Source: Ornithodoros turicata
Lineage: Eukaryota; Arthropoda; Arachnida; Ixodida; Argasidae
NCBI RefSeq assembly: GCF_037126465.1
Contig: NC_088206.1
Span: forward strand, 25,794,790-25,858,789
Length of the DNA stretch: 64,000 bases
Reading direction: 5' to 3'
Below, in pieces: positions 45,261-54,827 of this stretch. Numbering within the stretch: position 1 is the stretch's first letter; each line of letters begins with the position of its first letter. The notes beneath the pieces are model-generated. The model worked only from the letters and a program-made list of their open reading frames with translations. It did not search any database and had not been told where the DNA came from. Position numbers and translations under genes: made by a program.

Positions 45261-45618
45261 GACTACCCGCGCCCCTACGTCATTGATTACGTGACGACGA
45301 CGCGCAAAGCATGCTGGTGGGCACTGTCGCTTTATCAGCCTATCAGCCGACGTGTTTTTCCCGCTTCTTGCCCACTACAGCAAAATATAGACGACCCTCT
45401 GTTTACAGACATATGACATCACGAGAAGACTGGTTCGAGATTATATTTTGCTGTGGTGGGCAAGAAGCGAGAAAAAGGTGTCGGCTGATAAAGCTGATAG
45501 TGCACACCAGCATGCTTTGCGAGGCGGCGTACGTAATCAATGACGTAGGGGTGCGGGTCGTCTATAACCTCGACCTGGTCTTCTCGTGATGTCACATATT
45601 TGTGCACAGAGGTTCGTC
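45261..45618. mobile_element. TATA-flanked MITE (outer copy) containing a second copy
   Basis: The ends read TATA-GACTACCCGCG (from 45257) and GAGGTTCGTC-TATA (to 45622). Without the inner insertion it is about 183 bp, matching the 182-bp copy at 48082-48263. Shared interior words are CGCAAAGCATGCTGGTG and TTCTCG.GATGTCACAT. Target duplication TA or TATA, mariner-type. Confidence 0.82.
45390..45562. mobile_element. Same-family MITE nested in the outer copy
   Basis: It begins GACGACCCTCTG after TATA (45386-45389) and ends GGGTCGTC before TATA (45563-45566). It interrupts the outer copy's word AAATATAACCTCG at its TATA, in inverted orientation. The joined outer flanks match the uninterrupted copy near 48209. 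Confidence 0.85.
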
Positions 45619-45622
45619 TATA

Positions 45623-46772
45623 ATGAATTTATCTTATCACGCTTGCTGGATGAGCCTTACTCTTAAATTGGCTTCTTCAGTGCTACGGAAGTTTATCATA
45701 CGGTGGTTGTCGGTGGTTGTAAGGCACTTGAGTTGTCAAGAGCTTCTCGTCTGATACCCAGGCTGTCACACGGGCAATTTGGGAAGTGGACACGCTTGGT
45801 GACGCTATGGGTGGTGGTGGTGGTACTGCTGAAAGAGGTCGCCGTGGTCTGTCTCACAGAGGTAGCCAGTCACGACTAACGCTCTGGGGGAATGAGCGTC
45901 CTCGACCAACTTCTAAGGGAACAGTGCCGACATGTCTGATAGATTGCTGCGCCAAGGAAAGCTTGCGTACTCCCAGATGCGCCAACCCTCAGGTGACTCG
46001 CGCGCCATTTATTGAAAACGTAGGCCACTAGGCGAGGTCGTGGTGGCTGTCGCGAGTGCGTTTCATCGTCGAAGGTGCACGGTTCGTGTATCCTGGAACA
46101 CAAGAACGCAAATCGTACGTCAGTATAAATAGCCTGGGCGCGAGGCTTTGCAGACAGCAGCGATACAACGAACAGATGACACAGAGACGCTGAGAAAGAG
46201 AAAGGCCAAGAGATGGTGCAGATATTTCTCACAGGCACGGGGCTCACAGGTTACAATCGCAGCAGGTTTAAACCGAACTTCTCAAGAGTTGCAGTTGTTC
46301 TTCAAAACAGGTCTAATTGTAATTACATAGTTACTTGTCTCAAATGCGTTATGTAGTACGTCAATATCACGTGATATCTGTCCGCCAATCCGGGGTCGGC
46401 TCCCACTTTGTCCTTGGCGAACGTTGAGGGTCACCCCCTTTCAGTTTCTAGAAGTGTTCAAAATTAATTACTACGAAAACTATAAAGAACCAGCCAAGTC
46501 CTACATGATGGTATTTTGAAACATGGTGGTTATATTTTACTTTACAGTTCCTTTAAGAATTAATGAAAGTGTTTAAATACACATTGCATACACGTGAAGG
46601 AGGTTTATGTACAGAATCTAAAAATATAAGAATTATGAAATTGCGTAGTACAAGACAAGATAAAACTGAGAGAACGACAATGTTACTTCAACGTGAAAAC
46701 AGTGCTAAAAATGCATACTGCTGACTAGATTGTTGTCTTATGCACAGTTCTGTGTGCTGATGGTAATGTTAA
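45623..46772. other. No gene recognised; single TTAA-element end near 46557
   Basis: Only short ORFs. ACAGTTCCTTTAAG near 46544-46557 looks like the right end of a TTAA element of the AGGAAC type, but I found no left partner. A TATA-like box lies at 46124. Confidence 0.45.
46124..46132 (+). promoter_or_regulatory. TATA-box-like site
   Basis: TATAAATAG is followed about 25-35 bases downstream by a GC-richer stretch and CAGACAGCAGCG, a layout like a core promoter. No recognised gene follows; the next + ORF is 60 codons at 46148-46330. Possibly a retroelement or MITE-associated promoter relic. Confidence 0.3.
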
Positions 46773-47239
46773 AGGAACATGGACGGCACATACATTTTTT
46801 TCCACCTGATATGAACGTACTCAGGAAGCGTGACGCAAGATATTTATTTTGGTAAAATTCCTGGGAAAATTAGTTTACAAGAATGCGCGCGGCGGCGATC
46901 TCGCCCAATGCTGCTCCTGGCGTGTGGTGACATCAAGTCAGTCAGCACTTTTTATTGGCTACCAAGAACCGTCTCCTAGTGACCAATGTGATCAATCGAG
47001 ACGAGCGGTACGAAATGCAACTGCAAAAAAGAAAGGGAGGAAAAACAAGGTACTATTGGGTGACTCACTTTACGCACCGACTGACAACCAAGGAAGGGAA
47101 GGAGTATTTCTGACCCGCGCGATTGAAAGCTCGCGTGAAAATCGGGATTGCTGTCATACTTTTTCTGCTAATAATATATCCCACGACCCTAATTTCTACT
47201 CCTCCCGACATATTTCTGTTTGAGTTCTTCCATGCTCCT
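46773..47239. mobile_element. TTAA MITE (467 bp)
   Basis: Left end AGGAACATGGA after TTAA (46769-46772); right end TCCATGCTCCT before TTAA (47240-47243), 10 of 11 bases complementary. No transposase. Same TTAA/AGGRAC group as the elements at 7833 and 22419. Confidence 0.8.
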
Positions 47240-47250
47240 TTAAAGACATA

Positions 47251-48584
47251 ACAGGGTGTCTGAGAAAACGTGTCATTGAATTATAATATAAAAAAACTAC
47301 ACCACCTATAACCATGCGGTCAACGGTATTTGTTCTTATTAGGTTTTTGCCACCTCCTGATGTGAATGTCATGTACCCCCAAGTTTAATTATGCAAATAT
47401 TTGCGAACTGAACTCGGAAATTTGCCAAGTAAAGGTCACTCTTTACCCCACCAATCTGAAGAGCGTGCCGAATTCACTCAAATTCGTGATATCTGACAGT
47501 GATATTCACGAGCTATCCCATCGGAAAAAATAGCCGAATATCATGCTTTTCGGAGCACCGGACCATAACGCGCGATGACTTTTTGAGAGCAATCGCTTTG
47601 AGTCCGACGAAACCAGCTCACAGAGTGATAGCAGAAAAAGTAACAGTTCCTAAAATTGGGAGAGGGAAAGCATTATCCCAGGGAAAGTCGGACGCGATAA
47701 GCCGTGCCTGTGTTCTCTTTGTGCGATGCCGGGGTGGGCTGGGTTTCCAACCTCCTTTCGTCGGACTGACAAAAATTGCGCTGAAAAATTCATCGTGCGC
47801 TATTCGCTGCGAGATCGACCTATAGGGGGCGACACTGTCACCATTCTAGCGTGGATAACACGTGGGCCGATGTTCGGAGTTGATGGTTCTTTTCCGTAAC
47901 TCTTGTGTATATTCACCGGAAGATCACTTGTGCCGCGATGGTACGATACTGTTCGGTTCCCCAATGTTCCACCTACTGCACTGAACGCAGAATAAGCGTG
48001 TAAAAGCAGACGACGCGTCCACACTGCGGTAGTTCTCCGTTCTCCGCAGCGCTCCGACACCGTTCGATCTCGGAGCGAATAGACGACCTGAACACCTACG
48101 TGACCGATTACGTTTCGCCGCCGCGCAAAGCATGCTGGTGGGCACTATCAGCTTTATCAGCCTATCAGCCGAGGTGTTTTTCCCGCGTCTTGCCCACCAC
48201 AACAAAATATAACCTCGAACCAGTCTTCTCGCGACGTCACATGTTTGCAAACAGAGGGTCGTCTATATGTATATATGGGAGCTCCGTATAGAGCATGATG
48301 CTGGGCTATTTTTTCCGATGGGATAGATACTGAATATCACTGTCAATTATCATGATTTTGATTAAATTCGGCACGCTCTTCATGTTGGTGGGGTAAAAAA
48401 GTGACCTTTACTTGGCAAATTTCTGAGTTCGATTCGCAAAGATTTACATAAACTTACGTTACACGACATTCACATCAGGAGGTGGCAAAAAACCCCTAAG
48501 AACAAATGCAATTGACCGCATCACTCCAGATGGTATAGTTTTTTTTTATTGTAATTCAATGAGACATTTTCTGGGACACCCTGT
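47251..48584. mobile_element. Element with about 310-bp inverted ends (1.33 kb)
   Basis: The left end ACAGGGTGTCTGAGAAAACG and the right end CTGGGACACCCTGT are parts of long imperfect inverted repeats. These run inward through ATTCAATGACACG, CACCTCCTGATGTGAATGTC, AAGTAAAGGTCAC and TATCCCATCGGAAAAAATAG. ATA flanks both sides. The interior carries a short ORF (47499-47825) without motifs and a TATA-flanked MITE at 48082-48263. Probably a mariner-type non-autonomous element. Confidence 0.8.
48082..48263. mobile_element. Uninterrupted TATA-flanked MITE (182 bp)
   Basis: Starts GACGACCTGAACACC after TA (48080-48081) and ends GAGGGTCGTC before TATA. It is the family member lacking insertions and provides the reference layout for the nested pair at 45261-45618. 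It sits inside the larger element at 47251-48584. Confidence 0.85.
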
Positions 48585-48793
48585 ATATACATATAAATGT
48601 ATATGAGCAGAAGCGGAAAGAGAGATAGAAAAAAGATTTCTGAAACAACTGTTGAAAACTCTACTATTCTATACCACAATAATACTGCTAGCTGTACGGA
48701 TGTTCAACTCTTAAAGAGCTCTTTCTTCTACTCATTAATGTCGACGTGCAGTTACGAGAAATTGGAAGTACAGTCAGGTTCCAGGAGATTCCT

Positions 48794-49040
48794 TCAGATT
48801 CCACAAAACTTTTGTGCCTCCTTCAGGAAGAGAGTCATTGGGATCTCGTTCTCCGCATACTGGCGTTCCAGGTCGGCGATGGCACGGTCTTTAAGTTGCC
48901 ATTTTCGTAACCGCTGTCTCCTCTGGGATCCTGCCAGCACCTGTCGAAGAGACGTTGTCTGTCTTGCTTCTTCCCTCTTGAGGGCTTCTAGGCACGTGTA
49001 GATGTTCGTGTGTGCCTTCCCGAGTACCTTCTTGATTTTT
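48794..49040 (-). pseudogene. MULE/FLYWCH-like terminal exon
   Basis: On the - strand an acceptor (CACCTAATACAG) precedes an open frame reading KKVLGKAHTNIYTCLEALKR, then LAGSQRRQRLRKWQLKDRAI, ending KEAQKFCGI and TGA at 48794-48796. The pattern NIYxxLEALKREE followed by basic residues and a final short helix resembles the C-terminal end of MULE-type or FLYWCH-domain transposase-related proteins, where an H-x-N-I-W/Y motif is common. No catalytic domain lies upstream in the window, so this is either a lone 3' exon or a decayed fragment. Confidence 0.4.
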
Positions 49041-49879
49041 CTGTATTAGGTGCAAAAGCGACAATATTATTTTGCATAGTTGTCTTTGTTCAGAAAATGT
49101 AAATGTAAACTTTAATCATGTGACTTGGGAAATACAATTTCCAGTAAGGAAATTTCGCTGGCAACTTCTTTGTTTTCTCGCGTCACATGTCCCTGTTACA
49201 CATTCTTCGATGACATTAAATATAATGAGGTGGGAGTACAGTAAGCTACTGGTCAGTCAAAGTTGACTCAAGCAACATTTTAACTTTTGCAACTCTTTTT
49301 TATATCGAGCTCAATAGTGTTTGAAGTGTTCAGTCAGTTCAAGCTAGCCAATGATTTCTACACTCTCGGGTCATCGCTATTTATCTCAGCGGAGATTTTG
49401 CCATGACTTATGAGCATTTTTATCGAATTTAATTAGCGAGAAACTGAATTTTCCCAATTGATCTCCAAAATTTACCAAGTCTACCTCACGTTCTTTTAAC
49501 AAAACCAGAAAGCACACATCAGATTTACCCCATTGCATTGTAAAATACACTCCCTACTGCTTTAGTAATAGCTGAAGGGGGGAGGGGGGGAAGAGGTGAA
49601 AAACGTTCGGAGGCGCGCAAATTGTCGGCCTAGCAGCCGTTATCGGCAGAAGCTTAGAGGAGTACTGAGGGCCATCCAAAAAAAAAGTTAAGATTAAGAC
49701 GTCTGAGGAGAGTGTGTGTGTCATTTTACCGAACAGCGCGAAAGGTTTTGATGTGTGCAATTTGTTTCCCAGAAAAACAACTCACATAAACATGGTGTTG
49801 AACCTTTTACAGACGACGACAGTCTGCCCCCAGACCGTGGCTCGTGCCACATGCACTTAATCATTCCTTGTATCACCTG
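49041..49879. other. No gene recognised
   Basis: AT-rich with short ORFs. A word near 49366 (CGCTATTTATCTCAGCGG) also appears inverted near 58558, so a dispersed repeat is present in both places. Confidence 0.45.
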
Positions 49880-50105
49880 CGCACCAGTAAACATCTTCAC
49901 CCCGTCTTTCTGTCCTGTCTTCTACATGGTGCCGTGACCAGGATCGCTTGACAGAACGTGAGGACGACAGAAGGATGCGGCCGACGGACCTGACCACAGC
50001 CATGGAACGACAGCATCTGAACGCAAAAAGGAACTTGCTCTCCCTGTACTGTATTCCAAACATGGCTCCGCGCGTTCACCCTTACTTGCCACTCCGGATA
50101 TAATG
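49880..50105 (+). mobile_element. BEL/Pao-like LTR end and leader
   Basis: CTACA at 49922 is followed at once by TGGTGCCGTGACCAGGATCG, the LTR-end plus primer-binding-site layout typical of BEL/Pao elements. Downstream an ATG in GAAGGATGCGGCCGACGG opens a short frame (about 37 codons) that could be a gag start. No second LTR and no pol follow; the gypsy element begins 550 bases on. A truncated 5' end is the simplest reading. Confidence 0.45.
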
Positions 50106-50652
50106 AGGAGGTGAAGGTATGATGCGATGTCGCCGATGACGTTACAGGGGGAACTCGTTCTGGTTCGCCGGTCAGTGAGGGTCAGCACCTTGTCCCTTTG
50201 CCGCGGTAAACTAGTTTTTCCAGGTCTCCCAGAGAATAGACGAGTTCCGAAAATCCCAGTGCTCGTTGTGCACGCATTGCGTCCTGGGCGCTCGCTGAGC
50301 GGGGGAACGAAGAATAATCCTTTACATTTCGCTTTCGCTGACCTTGACACGTCGTAGACAATGGACCGGTAGGGAAGAAATCGGAACAGTTTGGAGGACA
50401 CCGTTTCTTTCGTATTAGTAAACTCCCACAGTTCAAAGCGGCGCTAAGCACTCTGGGATTTTCTGAACTCGTCTACTGGGGATAGAAGGAGCGGCTGAAT
50501 CATGACCGAGCCAGGAGCAATGCTTTTTCAGAACCCTGAACAGCCGAGTACCAGACGACAGCGGAGTAGCAGACAACATTTCTTTGGACCAATCAGCGAG
50601 CGTGATCCTTGTAGCGTCAGCGCGAGGTCCAAGGCAGATCACAGGCTGGTAC
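50106..50652. other. No gene recognised between the BEL-like leader and the gypsy LTR
   Basis: A - strand frame of 159 codons (49922-50401) and overlapping shorter frames show no family motif. GC content is higher than in the flanking AT-rich stretches. Confidence 0.4.
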
Positions 50653-50809
50653 TGTTAGCTGAGCGAGGAGCCAAAGAGAGAGACGATGTGTTCCCAGCCA
50701 CGTCAGTTGCTTGTACTCCCAGCCAAGCCAAACACGTACTACAAAGAACACACACACGCGCGGGTACGCGAAGCCCATCCTGATACCGATGGGTCTGCTC
50801 AGTCCCCCA
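50653..50809 (-). repeat. 3' LTR of the gypsy element (157 bp)
   Basis: Bounded by TG and CA: on + it starts TGTTAGCTGAGCGAGG and ends CAGTCCCCCA. It matches 57963-58119 end to end without gaps. Confidence 0.93.
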
Positions 50810-50820
50810 TCTCCCCCTTT
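50810..50820 (-). promoter_or_regulatory. Polypurine tract of the gypsy element
   Basis: On the - strand AAAGGGGGAGA abuts the 3' LTR start (TGGGGGACTG). This is the expected priming site for plus-strand DNA synthesis and independently fixes the LTR border. Confidence 0.85.
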
Positions 50821-50866
50821 GAGTCCAACAAACCTATTCAGTTAAGCTTAGTCCCTGTACACACAC

Positions 50867-53800
50867 TTACGACGCCTGGTATCTTTGCGGTGCTTTAACA
50901 CAACGGCAAGACCTAGTATGAACATGAGTGTCCTGTACCACACGATTCTGCCCAGAAGTAGAACCGCCCGTGTCGCTGGTTTCCGTTTCTTGGGTCGCTG
51001 CTTGAGAAGGCAGAGGTACCAGATGAGTTCGATTGCGCCGCACCTGCTGCCCCTCGGTTTCAACCCAATAGGAACGTGGTTCTTGGGCTCTCTCCGTTAC
51101 GATGCCCTGGCGACGCAAGTCGATAACCCATACGTCCTCCCCTTCCTGGAGTTCGGGAAGGTTCCGGACTCCATATCGTCTATTGTAGTCCCTTTTCTGC
51201 CGTTTTCGGTACTGCTGCTCGAACTGACGAAGAGCGTTGTAGTTTGGCAGACTCGGGACCAGCTGCTGCGGAGCAGCTGGGACAGTCGTGCGTTGCTGTC
51301 TCCCCATCAATAGTTGAGCAGGACTATATCCATTCTTCAGCGGGAGCGTCCTGTAAGGTACAGGTCCCCAGTCTTCGTAATGGATTGCTTGATGACTTTT
51401 GCAGCAGCCTCGGCGAGACCATTACTCTGGGGTACCTGGGGCTTGAAGTTACGTCGATAAATTGGTATTCCTTAGCGAAGGAAGCGAATGAAGAGGTTCC
51501 TGTCTTGGAAAACTCTGGCCCATTGTCCGATACCACAGCTTCGGGTATACCATGGCGCGAGAATATAGATTTACAGTGATTAACCACGCACGCGGAAGAT
51601 AGGTTTTCGAGACACGCTGTTTCCGGGTAGCGGGAAAAATAGTCTGTCACAATCAGCCACCAACGCCCTCTTACGAAGAACAGGTCCATGGCTACCTTTT
51701 GCCAAGGGCGATCAGACCAGTCGCTTGGCATTAGTGGCACCTTTCGGTTAGTGCTGTTGCGTAGACTTTGCTGACAGCCTTTCACAAGATGTTCAATGTC
51801 CTTGTTTACAGTGGGCCACCACACACTCTGGTTGGCTCGTCTCTTGCATTTTTCCGCGCCAAGATGTCCCTCGTGAAGGGAGTGGAGGACTGTCATTCTG
51901 CACGATTTGGGTACGATGATTCTCGGCCCACACATCAGAACATCACCCTGTCTCGAAATATCCATCCGGTGTGTCCAGTACTCCTTCAGCTCTGGTCAAA
52001 GGTCACGGCGGCTTGGCCACCCTTGGTCGATGAACCTCGCTGCGCTCGATGCGCTCGCACACCCGGTCTTTCCGTTGCCGTAACGTCATCAAGTTCAGGG
52101 ATGTACCTGTTGCCGGTATCGCGGACGTCACCAACCTGACGTAGCTTCCAAGCTCCTGCTCAAGTTCTCTGGCTTCCGTAGTATCTTGGAGCGGTGCTCT
52201 GGAAAGTGCGTCAGCTGTTAGAAGTTGCTTCCCAGGAACGTATGTGATTGTAAAGGAATACCGCGGTAAGCGCAACTTCATTCGTTGAATTCTCGGAGTT
52301 AAGTCATCGAGTTGCTTGGAAGAGAATATTGGCACCAGCGGCTTGTGGTCAGTCTCAAGGTTGAAGGACTTGCCCACAAGGTAGTCGCGAAATTTGTCGC
52401 ACGCCCATGAAAGCGCCAACGCCTCCTTTTCGATTTGGGCGTATCTTCTTTCAGTGTCGGTCAAGACTCGTGAAGCATAAGCAATGACTTGAAACTTTTT
52501 TCCTTGTGACTTCTGTCGAAGGACGGCCCCGAGGCCGTACGATGATGCGTCGGCAGTTACTACGGTCTCTCTTTTGGGGTCGTAAATACCTAGAACTGGG
52601 GGAGAAGAAAGCATCTGCTTCCATTGAAGAAAAGCTTCCTCCTGTCGTCGACCCCGAACAAGAGCTTGCTTTGTACTTAGCATAGAAGAGAGTGGTTGTA
52701 AAATGTCCGCTACACGTGGGACGAAGCGTCCGAGGTATGTAGCCATTCCGATGAGTCGACGGAGCTCTGTTTTGGACGTTGGCCTGGTCATTTCTTGAAC
52801 GGACGTCTGTTTTGTTTCGTCCGGTCGGACACCTGCTTCGCTGACTGTATGTCCAACATAGATCACCTCACGAACTGAAAAGAGACATTTGTCTTCGGTA
52901 AGTGTGACTCGTGCGTGGCGTAGACGCCGTAGGACGTTACGCAGCCTTTCGTCGTGTTCCGCTTGACTGCTCCCCCATATTAGGACGTCGTCCATATGGC
53001 AGACTACTCCAGGAAGCCCGGCCAGGACGTCGATCATCCTCCTCTGGAAATGTTCGGGAGCTGAAGAGATGCCAAAGGGCAGTCTATTAAAGCAAAATCT
53101 CCCGAACGGAGTTATGAAGGTTGTCAACAGCCTGCTGTCTTCTGTCAATTAAGGGTATTTGCCAGAAGCCAGAATTTGCATCGAGCTTGGAAAATATTTT
53201 TACTCCTTGCGGAAGTCCCAGTGTATGCTCGATGCTAGGAATTGGGTACCATTCTCGCTCAACGTACTTGTTCAGTTCCGTGAAGTCAACGCAGACTCGT
53301 ACTGACCCAGACGGTTTAGGTACGACGACCATTGGTGCGCACCATCGGGTAGGTTGATCCGCAGGTGATGTGACGCCCATATGGTGCATTCTGGTGAGCT
53401 CTTTCTTCGTCTTTTCGTATAAAGGTATCGGAACTCGGCGAGGAGAAGACAACGCAAATGGCTTGGAGTCTGGGCGAAGTGCGATCTGGTAGTCACCCTG
53501 TAGGTTACCGAGACTTTGAAAGAGTTCTGGAAACTCACTCTTCGGCTCCAGCTTCTTTACGGTGCACACGCTCCCTAGAACCCCCAGGTGTTCTATTGCT
53601 GGCTTTTCCAGTAGGGACGCTTTTAGTCCTCTCAAGACGTAGATTGCCTGTAAGCTTTCGCGCCCTTGGAAGGACAGGCGTAGTTCTGTGGTCCCTATGA
53701 TTTCGAGGGATACTCCGTCTGGTCCGTGTAGCCTTCGTGGCGGTTGTCGAAGACCGTGACGCTTGAAGTGTTCTTGAAACAGTTCTTCCGAAATGACTGT

Positions 53801-54772
53801 TTCGTCAGCTCCAGTGTCCACCTTGAATCCTAACGGGACGCCTTCTACAGATATAGTGATGTCCCCCTTAGAGTCGTTGTTGTGCCGGATGGTGCCTAAG
53901 AAACCTACGTCTGCTGTATCAAGCGAGCGTACCGCCCCCGAAGACCTGCAGACTTTGGCGAAATGGCCCTTTTTTCCGCATCTGCTGCATGTCTCTTCTT
54001 TTGCTGGACAAAATTTCCGCGGGTGGCTGTCTTTACCGCACCACTTGCAATTCCCTTGCATCTGTGAGTCCTGCCTCCCAGCTTTCTTTGGCGATCGCTT
54101 CGCACGGTTTTGACGAGGCTGTGCTCCGTCCTTCTGACGAGACACTCTGCTGATGGGAGCTTCGTTGTCGGTCGGCGTCCTTATTTCGTTCTGTTGACGG
54201 CCAACTTCTTCACGTTGTCTCCCCGCAAGCTGGGCCTTTCGTAAAACCAGCTCTCCATCTAATCGAAGAGTTTCTGAGAGCTGCTTGTCCCTGAGTCCCA
54301 CTACGAGATGGTCTCTGATGAGCTCTTCTCGGAGATCTCCGTATCCGCACGTCGCTGCCAACGTGTGAAGTGATGTAACGAAGTCTTCGACGGATTCTCC
54401 TTCCAACTGGACGCGGTTGTTGAACCTGGCCCTCTCGAAAATCACATTTCTCCTTGGAATGAAATATTCATCAAATTTCTTAAGGACGGTGTCAAAATTC
54501 TTCTGCTGTGCTTCCAGCAGACGGAATGTTCCGAATATTCCTTCTGCCTGTGTACCCATAACGTACACCAGTGCGTCCACCTGGTGCTACCCAGGTTGCT
54601 GCAGTAGGCCCGTAGCGGTGCGAAACCTTAGGGACGTTTTCTTCCATGTGGGCCACTCGTTCGGCGTCGTAAACTGGAAAGGCTCAGGCGTGGCGATGCT
54701 AAACGTTGCCATAACCCGAGCTTGACCCTCCTGCCGCGCTACTGACGTCGTTCGATCCCCCTGTGCAGACAC
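50867..54772 (-). pseudogene. Gypsy gag-pol, broken by a stop and frameshifts
   Basis: Gag begins at the ATG ending at 54772, with an in-frame TAG at 54587-54589, then a capsid-like region and two zinc knuckles (CKWCGKDSHPRKFC and CSRCGKKGHFAKVC). The protease motif is VDTGADETVI. RT includes WCAPMVVVPKPSG, FSKLDANSGFWQIPL and, after a frameshift near 53120-53148, the catalytic MDDVLIWG. RNase H has VVTADASSYGLGAVL and EKEALALSWA. Integrase (51324-51965) keeps MDLFFV and VSDNGPEFSK, but its zinc finger ends CQQS, not CxxC. A frameshift near 51440 precedes the third catalytic residue. The pol tail runs to 50867. Copying and integrating the element would be its role; the breaks preclude that here. 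Confidence 0.9.
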
Positions 54773-54810
54773 GCTGGACGTAGAGTAGGTGGCTATTGGT
54801 GGCGTGTTCG

Positions 54811-54827
54811 ACGTCCCACTTCTGACA
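54811..54827 (-). promoter_or_regulatory. Primer-binding site remnant of the gypsy element (split)
   Basis: Joined across the hAT insertion, the - strand reads TGGTGTCAGAAGTGGGA directly after the LTR end (CA at 57963-57964 on the - strand). That is a primer-binding-site wording common in invertebrate gypsy elements. The hAT transposon separates TGGTGTCAG (57954-57962) from the rest here. Confidence 0.8.

Noticed and set aside
46540..46560. A fourth TTAA element ending at ACAGTTCCTTTAAG
   Set aside because: No complementary left end with TTAA was found upstream, so an element could not be supported.
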